DNA of 64,000 bases from Sphingobacterium daejeonense (GCF_901472535.1 NZ_LR590470.1:2852001-2916000), one strand, 5' to 3'. Positions 35,507 to 44,998 are shown, counted from the first letter of the stretch. Notes: generated from the letters alone by a model not told the origin. Translations and numbers: made by a program.

Positions 35507-36580
35507 TTATTTGGTAGGTTTACTTAATAATTCTTCCAATACTTCAATCTTTTCAATTAAATATTTTTTAATTACCGGAGGATGCGGTGTGTTTGATGTA
35601 TAACCAAATGCATCTTTATCGCAATGACCGCATCTGAATCCATTAACTTTCTTGCCACAGCTACAATCCCAAACCTTTACTATATCTTTCGAAAACAGGC
35701 CCTTGCTTACCTCTTCTCTTTCGGTAGCTTTCAGGGGAAAGAATTCATCATATTTGTCTATTACAGATTTTAGGATTTCCAAATCATCCTGATCATAAAA
35801 ATTCTTTTTTGCCCCAAGTAAATGTAGAGCAGCAGCCTTCCCTCCTACCTCAGCCAATTTGTTAATAACCATGGAAAGATCAATAGCCTCTCTATGTCCA
35901 ACCAAACCACATAATGTTTTGATGTTGTTAGCATCAGTGGTGAATAGATAATTGTAGATAAATGGTTTAAAATCCTCGACTGGCAAGTTCTCTAAATATT
36001 TATAAACTGCATCCGCTCCTTCTCTTTCATCATTAAGTGTTGAATTGAAAACAGCCTCATCTAGCCATTTAGGAGTTAAAATCAGAAAATCAGGTATACT
36101 GGAGGACTTTATTTTCTCAAGATCGCTAGTAGATATCTTGACTAAAGGAGTGTCTGTAATCTTAATGATTAATCGTTTAGCCTGTATTTTAAGTGCAACC
36201 AACTCACCATTTATAGAGGTTATATTATTTCTGGTAATTTCTTGGTTTGAAAATACTGCCTTTACTGGCATCCCCGTAACGCTTACCATCAGCATCTGCA
36301 TTCCTTTACCCGAAATTTCATTGTAATCTATTTTAAGACCTATTATTGCATTGGCCCCTAGTTTAATGGCTTGCTTCTCTATATTTGATAATGCTTGTTG
36401 GTAAATAGCTTATAAACGCTTTTCATAACTCTCCGAGCGACCGCCGAATAAATCTGTAAAAGAAGCGGATATATCGCCAAAGATATTTGTTCCAACAACC
36501 ACGTTGGCTGTTATTGGCGTGAAGTATCTAGATATTGTTGAATTCTCAATACTATTGGTTGTGGTGATGTGAATTGGCAT
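35507..36580 (-). CDS. YbjQ-domain protein with C-terminal zinc ribbon (in-frame stop)
   Basis: About 357 aa if read through a TAA at 36410-36412. Residues 1-105 form a YbjQ/UPF0145 heavy-metal-binding-like domain ('TNSIENSTISRYFTPITANVVVGTN', 'GGRSESYEKRL', 'GKGMQMLMVSVTG'; the first given by its parts). A helical middle follows, and a zinc ribbon near the C-terminus ('WDCSCGKKVNGFRCGHCDKD'). The stop falls inside the YbjQ domain with homology continuing in the same frame, so it is a nonsense mutation or base-call error. Function of the fusion unknown. Confidence 0.65.
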
Positions 36581-36687
36581 AGAATATATTTTCTTCGAAA
36601 GTTAAGTATAAATTTAGTATTGTGTTATGGGAATCCGTATAATAGAATATTATTTTAAATGGACAAAAAAGTATTACTAATATTTTA

Positions 36688-37110
36688 ATGTTTTATATCG
36701 TGTCTTGTTAAATACTATGCAGTTGCCAATTTCACAATTCCAAAACTGACGTAAAATCAAGCACTCAGAGCGAAGAAAACACAAAGGTCTATCCAACTAA
36801 AGGAACTGAAGTAAAGATTAATCCTGATGGCTCTATGACGTTTCAAGCTGACAGCATAATTCAGAAGGCTAGAAGGATTAGCAATGAAGCTAAGAATATT
36901 GTCAATGACATAAAGAATTCTTTGGATCAGAAAGCAGACAGTGTCGCTGAAGAAAAGGGAAAGAAAGAAGAAAAGAAGCAGTCAGAGGAAAGGACCAGTA
37001 CACCGGATAAAGGGGCGATATTCGTCAATAAGATTGGTTGGTCAATAGCAATACTTTTTGTGTTGATTATCGGGGCTTGGTGGTTCTTTGGGATTGGGAG
37101 GAGGAGGTGA
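36688..37110 (+). CDS. Lipoprotein-like protein with C-terminal membrane anchor (spanin-like)
   Basis: Open frame of about 140 aa interrupted by one TAA at 36709-36711. If that codon is TTA, the start reads MFYIVSCLILCSCQFHNSK, a lipoprotein signal. A charged helical region ('IIQKARRISNEAKNIVNDI') follows, then a C-terminal membrane segment ('WSIAILFVLIIGAWWFFGI') and an RRR end. N-terminal lipid anchor plus C-terminal inner-membrane helix is the layout of phage u-spanins. Its place after tail genes agrees, but no endolysin is nearby. Confidence 0.5.
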
Positions 37111-37111
37111 G

Positions 37112-37135
37112 GATTACGGGAACCCGTAATTTTAT
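37112..37135 (+). terminator. Terminator ATTACGGGAACCCGTAAT
   Basis: Perfect 18-bp palindrome (7-bp stem, 4-nt loop) followed by TTTATATTT, directly after the spanin-like gene. TATATTTG at 37152-37159 then offers a promoter for the next lipoprotein gene. Confidence 0.65.
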
Positions 37136-37184
37136 ATTTATTGAAAAATAATATATTTGCACATTACCAAAATCAATTATTAAA

Positions 37185-38114
37185 ATGAAAAAATCATTAA
37201 TTATCCTGGCATTATTGCCATTGCTGTTTTTTGGCTGTAAAAAAGGTGGATCTACAGATGAACCGAAACCTGAAGAGGAATTGTATTCGATACAATTTTC
37301 ATCGTCAATTTTTCTACAACAAGTTAACCCAATGTCAAAAAAGGCTGCATCAGTCTCGGTTTCAAATAGTTCTATATCCGAAGATGATAAATTTGGTAAG
37401 CTGTATTATTTAATTTACGATTCTAATGATAAATTGGTATATAAGAACGAAAAAAATGTTGAAAATTACTCACCTGGTAGTGCTGATTTCATTAATAAGG
37501 TTGAACTTCCAAAGGGTAATTATATAGTGTTAGCAATAGGAAGTCCAAAAGATGTCAATGCTGGAAACGGATATAAAAATATAAGGCTGGAAGCATACGA
37601 TTATGAAAAACATCTTTTTGTAAGCGATATTAAATCAATTGTAGTGAAACAAGACTCTATCTATTCACCACTTTCTTTAAAAAGAATGTCTTCTAGTCTG
37701 GAAATTCAAACCACGGATGAAAAGCCTTTAGAAGTATCCAAAATTGTGTTGAAGTGCAAAAATTTACCAGAGTCATTTTACCCATTTAATAATAAACAAG
37801 ACCCTTATTCCTTTATGCAGCTGGAACCTAAATTTATCGCAACAAAAACGGCTAAAGGATATAATATAAAGACAATTCTATTAGCTGACAGAACCAAAGA
37901 AAGTACCGTTTTTGATATTGAAGTGAAAATGTATAATAAAGACAATGTCTTCTTGGGCACAAAAGATATTAAAAATGTAACCATTAAAGAAAATCATCAG
38001 ACTAAATTGGAAGGAGCCCTTTTCGAAGCGTTTCAAGAAAAAGATAAGTCAACAAGTTTGTCAGTAAAAATTAATAATACGTTTGCTGGAACTGTCATAA
38101 CAGGAAAATTCTGA
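37185..38114 (+). CDS. FimB/Mfa2-like lipoprotein
   Basis: A 309-aa surface lipoprotein: signal MKKSLIILALLPLLFFGCKK. It has two beta-rich halves ('GKLYYLIYDSNDKLVYKNE', 'LPKGNYIVLAIGSP', then 'IYSPLSLKRMSSSLEIQTTD'), as in FimB/Mfa2 or fimbrillin-family proteins. The assignment is by pattern and is moderate. It is odd cargo for a phage-like element and sits between its own promoter (37152-37159) and terminator (38156-38181), as expected of a lysogenic-conversion ('moron') gene. Confidence 0.6.
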   Translation: MKKSLIILALLPLLFFGCKKGGSTDEPKPEEELYSIQFSSSIFLQQVNPMSKKAASVSVSNSSISEDDKFGKLYYLIYDSNDKLVYKNEKNVENYSPGSADFINKVELPKGNYIVLAIGSPKDVNAGNGYKNIRLEAYDYEKHLFVSDIKSIVVKQDSIYSPLSLKRMSSSLEIQTTDEKPLEVSKIVLKCKNLPESFYPFNNKQDPYSFMQLEPKFIATKTAKGYNIKTILLADRTKESTVFDIEVKMYNKDNVFLGTKDIKNVTIKENHQTKLEGALFEAFQEKDKSTSLSVKINNTFAGTVITGKF

Positions 38115-38155
38115 TAGAACTATTCTTAGGAATAAATATGTATATATTAGTCCTA

Positions 38156-38181
38156 AAGCCACTCTAATCAGTGGCTTTTTC
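38156..38181 (+). terminator. Rho-independent terminator
   Basis: AAGCCACT/AGTGGCTT stem followed by TTTTTC, 42 bp after the lipoprotein gene. Confidence 0.75.
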
Positions 38182-38662
38182 AATAAAAAATCCCCAATCT
38201 AAACTTAAGACCGGGGATCTTGAGATGAAATTTTATGGAAAAACTAATCAGCAGCTGGGAAAAATATCCCCTGACTCATGGAATCAGGGGATAAAAGAAA
38301 TAATAAACTTTTAATTAGTGGTAGTAGAAAGTATATTCAAATTTAATATGGCAGGGATTTCTTGTCAAGCATTTTAAGAATTTTTAACAAATTCATAAAA
38401 CTTCAATTGGATTATGTGTTAAAATAGACCAGTTAATAAAAAATCCCTGATCCATCTGCTATGTCGCGAACAGATTGGACCAAGGACTTACAATAGAAAC
38501 TAATAATAATAACAATGAACAAGTTCTTTAAAAAACCCTGCGTTGATCAGCAGGGTTCAATTCACCATACTACCCTTTTTCCTTAAGGGTTAACTGATTG
38601 AGAATTTAATAGGTTGTCAATGTGAATGAGACACTGTCAACTTTGGTAAGGTAGTCATTAAA
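38182..38662. other. Hairpin-rich intergenic stretch
   Basis: No gene seen. At least three further hairpins: ATCCCC/GGGGAT (38190-38218), TATCCCCTGA/TCAGGGGATA (38266-38294) and AACCCTGC/GCAGGGTT (38534-38557). It separates the plus-strand tail side from the minus-strand right arm and probably holds several terminators. Confidence 0.55.
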
Positions 38663-38920
38663 TCAATCCCCTGTATAAACATTCGGATATATTCCCAAAT
38701 TAAATACTTCTTCCTCGATTTTTATCAACCACTGTTTGCAATCCACTGTATACATGGTCCACATTTCACCTTCAATTTCTCTTATTTCAGCTTCTTTAGA
38801 ATAAAATAATTCTCCACTTAATGTAACAGGGAAAGTGATTCTTTTCTGATTAGTCTCAATTCCTCCTCGCAATAAACTTCTTGCAGTTGATATAATCGTT
38901 TCCTTTGGAATATTTGTCAT
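38663..38920 (-). CDS. Hypothetical protein
   Basis: An 85-aa soluble protein from the internal ATG 38920 (MTNIPKETIISTARSLL...). Contains 'GEMWTMYTVDCKQWLIKIEEE'. No family recognised. An upstream ATG in the same frame adds 22 hydrophobic, low-complexity residues and is less likely. Confidence 0.55.
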   Translation of the reverse strand: MTNIPKETIISTARSLLRGGIETNQKRITFPVTLSGELFYSKEAEIREIEGEMWTMYTVDCKQWLIKIEEEVFNLGIYPNVYTGD

Positions 38921-39020
38921 ATTAGTTAAACAAAAAATTAAAAATTTTGTTTCAAAATAAAAATAATTAAAAATAATTTGAAACATTTTACATATAGTTT
39001 GTTATGTTTACAAAAACATT

Positions 39021-39197
39021 ATGGACAATCATTCAAAATTTGATATCAGGGACTTCGTGACCAGATATGCCCTATGGTTATCTCGGGCTAAAAGTGAAAA
39101 GGAAGCAATAGAATATGCTGAAAAAATTCTAAAGGATAATCCAGATATATTGAAACTGGTATTGGAGGATATTAAAGCTGGTATAAATAACAAATAA
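39021..39197 (+). CDS. Small helical protein
   Basis: A 58-aa plus-strand frame, MDNHSKFDIRDFVTRYALWL..., predicted all helical and acidic ('EAIEYAEKILKDNPDILKLV'). It is divergent from the gene at 38663-38920, which suggests a regulatory switch pair. No family recognised. Confidence 0.5.
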   Translation: MDNHSKFDIRDFVTRYALWLSRAKSEKEAIEYAEKILKDNPDILKLVLEDIKAGINNK

Positions 39198-39200
39198 GGA

Positions 39201-39446
39201 TCAATCCATCATCTTGCTTGCACTGCTCTTAGCCTTGTTGCTGATGAACCTAGTATAGAACCAATGCAATGATTTGGCCTCGTCCTCATTACGTGCGTAG
39301 CCTTCTACTTGCTCACGTGTCTTGTCGATCAGTTCTGCGCTCAATTCTGAAAGGATGGCATCTCGTTTTTCCCTTGATTGGGTATTCTTGATGGGGTCTT
39401 TGCACTCGTTTATCGCCTGAAGTATTTTATCTATTGTGGTTTGCAT
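39201..39446 (-). CDS. Hypothetical helical protein
   Basis: An 81-aa protein (MQTTIDKILQAINECKDPIK...) with a helical, charged sequence. A degenerate copy of its 5' end and leader lies at 47400-47522, outside the element. Function unknown. Confidence 0.6.
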   Translation of the reverse strand: MQTTIDKILQAINECKDPIKNTQSREKRDAILSELSAELIDKTREQVEGYARNEDEAKSLHWFYTRFISNKAKSSASKMMD

Positions 39447-39484
39447 GAAACAAAGGTAAGTAAAAGCCTAACGGTGGGTTAGGC

Positions 39485-39751
39485 TTAATTGTTAATAAGG
39501 TCTTCACTAGAATATTTCCTAGCTTTTTCATTATTCTTTCTGAAATCAAATAATTCTACGTAATATAAATTACCGCCAAATTCACCTTTTAACCTAAATA
39601 TTTTATTTGTTTTAGTATCAAATAATTTAATGCCATCTTCATCAAAGTGAGGTATAAACCTTTCCTGATTAACTTTCTTGTTAAAAATAAATAAAAAACA
39701 ACAGCTTAGTAAAATAATGACTATTGATAAAATTACTTTAAAATACTTCAT
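39485..39751 (-). CDS. Small membrane-anchored protein
   Basis: An 88-aa protein from ATG 39751: MKYFKVILSIVIILLSCCFL, a signal anchor or lipobox-like (LLSCC), then a soluble part 'HFDEDGIKLFDTKTNKIFRL'. Longer frames upstream are possible but start before the signal. Unknown function. Confidence 0.55.
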   Translation of the reverse strand: MKYFKVILSIVIILLSCCFLFIFNKKVNQERFIPHFDEDGIKLFDTKTNKIFRLKGEFGGNLYYVELFDFRKNNEKARKYSSEDLINN

Positions 39752-39783
39752 ATTAGTAACGATTAATTTTTTGAATGTAATAC

Positions 39784-40068
39784 TTAGCATGATATTAATC
39801 CTAAAGCGTGCTTTATTCCAAAGTAAAAAGCAGTGTTTATATTTAACCAATTATCATTGCCTTTAATTTCAACCCAATTATTATCGTTGCTACTATGTTT
39901 AATATAATAAAAAAACGCCATATTTCTGTTATGTTCGATGTCTCGTATATTAACAAGGATGTTTTTGTCTAACCATAGCCAATCTCTAATGGCATAAATA
40001 TTCTCGAATTCTGAATCATACCCCTTTGAATAAGCTTCTTCGAGCAACTCTTTAAAATCTAATTCCAT
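39784..40068 (-). CDS. Hypothetical protein
   Basis: A 94-aa acidic and aromatic protein (MELDFKELLEEAYSKGYDSE..., 'WLWLDKNILVNIRDIEHN'). No family recognised. Part of the right-arm minus-strand cluster. Confidence 0.5.
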   Translation of the reverse strand: MELDFKELLEEAYSKGYDSEFENIYAIRDWLWLDKNILVNIRDIEHNRNMAFFYYIKHSSNDNNWVEIKGNDNWLNINTAFYFGIKHALGLISC

Positions 40069-40121
40069 AATTTTTGTGTTTTAATTGTTAATAATAACAA
40101 ATATACCAACTTTAAATCATG

Positions 40122-40884
<763 letters not shown>

Positions 40885-40912
40885 TTATTTTTAATTAAGG
40901 TTATTGCCTAAT

Positions 40913-41272
40913 TTATGAAATTGATTCGAAATAAAACCTTACTTCCACATCCTTTTCTTCAAGTAAACCATATCGCTTTGCAAATTTGTATTGTGTGCTA
41001 TCCCTATTCAGTGAGGTAATGAACCCTCCTATGATTTTACGGAAGTTATCCAATGACATGCTTGACTTGACGATGTTGCAAGATGGACAAGAGGGATTGA
41101 AGTTTTCTAATGTATGCCTTTCGGGATGTTGGCACGTTCCATTCCACCAATTTCTAACGATCGGTTCTATATGGTCGGCGTGCCAACGTTCGCCCAATAG
41201 GTCGCCACAATAAGCGCAGCGACCATTGTATTTTTCTTTGAGGGCTTGACGTTGTTGCTTTGTTAGTTTCAT
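40913..41272 (-). CDS. HNH endonuclease
   Basis: A 119-aa HNH nuclease: 'YNGRCAYCGDLLGERWHADHIEP' supplies the first zinc CxxC and the catalytic DH, 'NFNPSCPSCNIVKSS' the second CxxC and Asn. This is the form found in phages and mobile elements (McrA-like). The start overlaps the neighbouring lipoprotein gene by four bases (ATGA-type overlap). Confidence 0.85.
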   Translation of the reverse strand: MKLTKQQRQALKEKYNGRCAYCGDLLGERWHADHIEPIVRNWWNGTCQHPERHTLENFNPSCPSCNIVKSSMSLDNFRKIIGGFITSLNRDSTQYKFAKRYGLLEEKDVEVRFYFESIS

Positions 41273-41496
41273 TTAACCTCCTTTACGTATTTAACTTCAT
41301 ACGCAATTGGACTGGAACTTCTTACTTGATTTGGCGTGACATATAGAACACCACGTTCATCAATAAAATATGCGTAAGTTAATAGTTGTAATGTATCTAC
41401 TTCGCCATTCTTAAAATGTACTTCAAGATTCTTTTGAACACCATCTTTACATGACGATAGCAAGATGATTGATAATAGTATTGTTAATGCTTTCAT
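41269..41496 (-). CDS. Small lipoprotein
   Basis: A 75-aa lipoprotein: MKALTILLSIILLSSCKDG. Mature part 'EVHFKNGEVDTLQLLTYAYF'. Coupled to the HNH gene downstream. Unknown function; may be a surface-exclusion type protein. Confidence 0.6.
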   Translation of the reverse strand: MKALTILLSIILLSSCKDGVQKNLEVHFKNGEVDTLQLLTYAYFIDERGVLYVTPNQVRSSSPIAYEVKYVKEVK

Positions 41497-41518
41497 TTAT
41501 TCTTATCTCTAATTTGGG

Positions 41519-41608
41519 TTAGTAAATTCTAAAGTTTCTAAATAGCCAGTACACAATGGCACAAACTAATATTACTCCAACAATAAAACCTGCTATAAAA
41601 TTTATCAT
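41519..41608 (-). CDS. Micro membrane protein
   Basis: A 29-aa frame, MINFIAGFIVGVILVCAIVY..., essentially one transmembrane helix with a basic end (RNFRIY). It follows GAAAGAAG on the minus strand. Its type recurs at 53078-53179. Confidence 0.45.
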   Translation of the reverse strand: MINFIAGFIVGVILVCAIVYWLFRNFRIY

Positions 41609-41691
41609 CTTTCTTCTTTCTTAATTCCCCAAGATTGGGAAAGAGTGTAACATTTTCTTAACTTGCGACTAATATTTATAAACTTTTTGTT

Positions 41692-41838
41692 ATGCGATTA
41701 TTCATAGGTATTTTAAGTATAGTTATAGGATTGTGTTTGATAATTTTCAACAAATCCAATAAACGCCATTTTGGGTGGGGAATAATGGGATTTGGCTGTT
41801 ACTTTCTGTTTTCCGAAATGGGGATTAGCCCTTTATAA
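41692..41838 (+). CDS. Small membrane protein
   Basis: A 48-aa protein with two short hydrophobic segments (MRLFIGILSIVIGLCLIIFN... and 'GWGIMGFGCYFLFSEM'). A decayed copy with its 3' flank is found at 44999-45240, outside the element, which shows this is a real inherited unit. Function unknown. Confidence 0.6.
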   Translation: MRLFIGILSIVIGLCLIIFNKSNKRHFGWGIMGFGCYFLFSEMGISPL

Positions 41839-41846
41839 AACAAATA

Positions 41847-41871
41847 GAGCAGGCCTTTATTTGGCCTGCTC
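41847..41871 (+). terminator. Hairpin GAGCAGGCC/GGCCTGCTC
   Basis: Perfect 9-bp stem, 7-nt loop, just after the 48-aa gene. No T-run follows. A degenerate form is kept in the duplicate at about 45160. Confidence 0.55.
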
Positions 41872-42082
41872 AGCAGTTAATCCCTACATCCCCAATAGCA
41901 ACCTTACGCTTTCCTTTATAGACTACTTCAAAAATCCAGGTGTATAATCAATAGAAACATTTCCTAAATTATGAACCTATTTCTATTACCACTTTCATAT
42001 TCAATTGGAATATATTTAACACCTAATATTTTAAAGTATCTCTCCAGATGAACCATCGTCATTTGGAATAAAATAAACTCTT

Positions 42083-42337
42083 TTAAAATTGTTCCTCATA
42101 ATCCATTAAATCTTTAATATTATAAAATATTGGTCCGGTTTCACTGTAGAATACTCTTCCATTTTCTAATTGTCTTAATAGGCCATGCCTATTTACTTCT
42201 TCAATCATGACATCATCACAATTGAAAAAATTGCTTAAGAACTTTAAGACCCTATTGTAGTTTTCCCTAAGATCTTTAGAAATCTTTTCGTCTTGAGACA
42301 TTAGCAAAAGAGCTTGATAAGTTATAATCCTTTCCAT
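42083..42337 (-). CDS. Hypothetical protein
   Basis: An 84-aa acidic protein (MERIITYQALLLMSQDEKIS..., 'FNCDDVMIEEVNRHGLLRQLE'). It begins two bases after the stop of the 121-aa gene, so they are co-transcribed. No family recognised. Confidence 0.5.
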   Translation of the reverse strand: MERIITYQALLLMSQDEKISKDLRENYNRVLKFLSNFFNCDDVMIEEVNRHGLLRQLENGRVFYSETGPIFYNIKDLMDYEEQF

Positions 42338-42339
42338 AA

Positions 42340-42705
42340 TTATTTCTGATTAATAAAGAACCCACGTTTTGGTAGTAAATCTATAACCGTTGGATTACTT
42401 AACAGGATGCCAGCGAGTTGATTTGTGGTATCAAATAAAGGGAACAACTTGGCTTTTAATGACGGATCTTTCTCCATCATATCTGCAGCGTAATTTCGGA
42501 AGGTCCTTAAGACATCTAAATGTTTGATAAATTCATTGTTATCTTCAAACATGTTCACAAAGCCTTTCAATACATCTTCAGTTAGATATGAATCAATTGG
42601 CCCCTTAGTTATTAGATGATACTGTTGTTTTTTAGAATTCTGGATCATTTTAGTAATTTTGCCCTTAAGCTCTGAGCTGTTAGGCATAGAATTTGTTTTA
42701 TTCAT
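42340..42705 (-). CDS. Hypothetical helical protein
   Basis: A 121-aa mostly helical protein ('EDVLKGFVNMFEDNNEFIKHL', by ends EDVLK to FIKHL; 'LDVLRTFRNYAADMMEK'). No family recognised. First of a two-gene unit with 42083-42337. Confidence 0.5.
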   Translation of the reverse strand: MNKTNSMPNSSELKGKITKMIQNSKKQQYHLITKGPIDSYLTEDVLKGFVNMFEDNNEFIKHLDVLRTFRNYAADMMEKDPSLKAKLFPLFDTTNQLAGILLSNPTVIDLLPKRGFFINQK

Positions 42706-42764
42706 TGTCTAAGATTTTAAGTGCCACCGTGTAGTCCTCCAAGATGAACAGTGGCACTTTGTTA

Positions 42765-42989
42765 TTAATTGTGAAAGTCTATTGTTATTCTGCTTTTTCC
42801 ATTTATATAAAACATGAGCCCTCCGGACCATATATTCAGGATGTATTTTAAAAAGTATATATCCCTGTCCCTACCGCCATCTTCGAACCTCAGGGATGTA
42901 TATTTTAAAGGACCTATTTCAATGTATCTTTCTGATACCGCTCCATCCTCATTTGGATGGAAGTAAACTGTTTTAAATTTGATTGCCAT
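42765..42989 (-). CDS. Hypothetical beta-rich protein
   Basis: A 74-aa protein ('KTVYFHPNEDGAVSERYIEI', 'LNIWSGGLMFYINGKSRITI'), predicted beta-rich. At about 42000-42080 downstream there are traces of a similar sequence (reading 'PNDDGSSGEIL-like' on the minus strand), suggesting a decayed duplicate. Unknown function. Confidence 0.5.
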   Translation of the reverse strand: MAIKFKTVYFHPNEDGAVSERYIEIGPLKYTSLRFEDGGRDRDIYFLKYILNIWSGGLMFYINGKSRITIDFHN

Positions 42990-43057
42990 GATTCTGTGTT
43001 TTATGTTTATAAATTAATATTAATCTTTATTGATCCTATTCCTCCCTACCGTTTCCT

Positions 43058-43333
43058 TTAAAAAAACCTGTGCCTATTCTCTGTAATAAGAGCATTATTA
43101 AGTTGCTTTAAGTCATAAAAATAGTACCCCCTATGCTCACGCTGTTTTCGCTCTATAAGGCCAGCTTTTTCCAATTTGTTGATAGTGTGCTTAGTGTGTT
43201 TCTTTACAGCATCTGACATACTAATTATTGGGCTTACGATTCCTGCGTCAATTAGTGCTGCGGTGGCACCTGCTTGGGAGGCCTCACTCAATAATTTGTA
43301 GAATTCGATTCTAGAGAATGTGTAAAATTCCAT
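43058..43333 (-). CDS. Winged-helix DNA-binding protein (probable regulator)
   Basis: A 91-aa protein with a MarR/ArsR-like winged-helix segment: 'AVKKHTKHTINKLEKAGLIE' as recognition helix region and 'REHRGYYFYDL' as the wing. Close to the right attachment site, where elements often keep regulators. Confidence 0.55.
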   Translation of the reverse strand: MEFYTFSRIEFYKLLSEASQAGATAALIDAGIVSPIISMSDAVKKHTKHTINKLEKAGLIERKQREHRGYYFYDLKQLNNALITENRHRFF

Positions 43334-43338
43334 GTTAA

Positions 43339-43572
43339 TTAGTTTTGATGTTTATAATTGAATATTATTTCATCTTTACCAACGACAAATAAGCATTCTG
43401 TATTATCTATTATCCTGATTCTCTCATTTCTATCGGGAATAGCTTTGTTGATTTTTAACAATAGTTTATAGAACCTATTATAAAGATGTTCTGATAACTC
43501 CGGATCGAATACAAGCTTTTCAAACGCCTCATATTTCAAAATTGATCTACCTAAATAAAGTGTCAGTTTCAT
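43339..43572 (-). CDS. Hypothetical protein next to attR
   Basis: A 77-aa protein (MKLTLYLGRSILKYEAFEKL..., 'LFVVGKDEIIFNYKHQN') starting about 120 bp inside the right repeat and ending five bases before the winged-helix gene. No family recognised. Confidence 0.5.
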   Translation of the reverse strand: MKLTLYLGRSILKYEAFEKLVFDPELSEHLYNRFYKLLLKINKAIPDRNERIRIIDNTECLFVVGKDEIIFNYKHQN

Positions 43573-43692
43573 ATTGGTGATTTTAGTGGTGACTTGATTA
43601 TATATTTGATTTAAAAATCCAAAAACAAACTATTTTTGCTCCTTATTTGTACCCTAAAATCATAACAGATTGAAAATCAATATTAGTTATAA

Positions 43693-43709
43693 TTTGTATC
43701 GGGAAGTAA
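43693..43709 (+). repeat. attR-like direct repeat
   Basis: Exact copy of the 17 bp at 18897-18913 (TTTGTATCGGGAAGTAA), followed by ACATG instead of CCATG. No mnmE sequence lies upstream of it, as expected for the distal junction of an insertion into the gene's 3' end. Confidence 0.85.
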
Positions 43710-43833
43710 ACATGTAAGCAGTGATAAATCTATCTATTCATTGTAATAAAAAATAAAAGCATTTTACCTGAAAACAGGTATTTCAAAAATAGTTTTAGAT
43801 TTAGTTATTTAAATAAGTTTATTTATCAATTCA

Positions 43834-44478
43834 ATGTTTATGAATAATCTTAAAATATATATCCTGTCAACACTGTTTTTAATGCAGATTTCCTATGAAT
43901 CTTATTCGCAAAAAAAAGAGGTAATGCCTTCAAAAAATGAATTTAATATTGAGGTTGCCCGTCAAATGTTAGATGAAGGAGGAATAAATATTGAAGGGAC
44001 TGCTTCTGCCAAAGAATTTACAGACAACAATAGATTTAATCAAGCGCTTGGTGTGAAAATTTTTTCGAAAAAGCACCATGCCAAACCGGGTACGAAAGTA
44101 TTGCTTTTCCCTATGACACCCTATTTTGAAGAATATTTAGAATTAAGAAAGAAATATTCAAAAAGCAATGAACATGTAGCTGTATTGTCTGAAGATGCCT
44201 TTAAGCATCGAATTGAGACAAGTGTAGGAGAAAACGGAAAATTTAAGTTTGAGAAGATAAAACCGGGAGTTTATTATATAGAAACCGTTGTGAATTACAC
44301 AGGAAGTGATGTTTATGATGTTGCAGTAGGACAAACCGATTACTATAATGGTTTGGGTCATTATAAAGGATCAAAGACCAATTATAAAGGTGAAATTCAA
44401 TATTATCAAAACTCAGACCTAGAGAGTAAGATTATCAATTTAAAAGAAGGAATAAAAACTTTTAAAGTAAAATTGTAA
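43834..44478 (+). CDS. Secreted protein of unknown function
   Basis: A 214-aa exported protein with signal MFMNNLKIYILSTLFLMQIS ending YSQ. The middle 'KVLLFPMTPYFEEYLELRKKY' and the Ig-like 'GENGKFKFEKIKPGVYYIET' resemble carboxypeptidase-regulatory-like/prealbumin-type domains. First gene outside the element on its right. Function unknown. Confidence 0.6.
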   Translation: MFMNNLKIYILSTLFLMQISYESYSQKKEVMPSKNEFNIEVARQMLDEGGINIEGTASAKEFTDNNRFNQALGVKIFSKKHHAKPGTKVLLFPMTPYFEEYLELRKKYSKSNEHVAVLSEDAFKHRIETSVGENGKFKFEKIKPGVYYIETVVNYTGSDVYDVAVGQTDYYNGLGHYKGSKTNYKGEIQYYQNSDLESKIINLKEGIKTFKVKL

Positions 44479-44810
44479 TTAATCAAATTATAGAAATTTT
44501 TCCACATAATTTTATTTCATTAATATCTTAAAATTATAATTTATAACTACAATTTTTAATAGAACCTCTTTATTTAAGAGATTTGCTTAATGACCTCATA
44601 CCTGATTAGTGAAGTGCACTCCTTACCGATGCTGTATTTAAAACGATATTATTTTCTATTATTTCAACAACCTAAAATTAACTGAGGTTATGTTTTCTAA
44701 AAAAAGCAAATATGCGGAAAAACCCTACCAATGAGTTAGGTATAAAACAATTTAAATTTTATATATTCTTTAACGATTTGTAAATTGTAACCACTAACAC
44801 TAAAAAACTT

Positions 44811-44906
44811 ATGAACAGAGCAATCCAATTACTTGTCGAAAATAAAAAAATAGTTATAGCGGTTTTGTTGATTTTATCTGCCATAGCTATTTATCAATTT
44901 TGGTAA
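44811..44906 (+). CDS. Micro membrane protein, MNK/R-IQ type
   Basis: A 31-aa frame MNRAIQLLVENKKIVIAVLL... with one membrane helix ending AIYQFW. It resembles the start of the 38-aa protein at 53737 (MNKVIQFFIEKKSIIIIIVV...). Same length class and residue pattern in two places support it being real. Function unknown; type I toxin-like peptides have this form. Confidence 0.45.
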   Translation: MNRAIQLLVENKKIVIAVLLILSAIAIYQFW

Positions 44907-44998
44907 AAGAGTAGGTGAATTTACATACTTAATTACTCATTAAGGCGAACTATGTAAGAATTATTTATTCTTAAGAATAATATTTTAAACAATTTGAC

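Noticed and set aside
43834..44478. Inclusion of this secreted-protein gene in the mobile element
   Set aside because: It lies outside the 43693-43709 repeat and there is no second outer repeat to extend the boundary.
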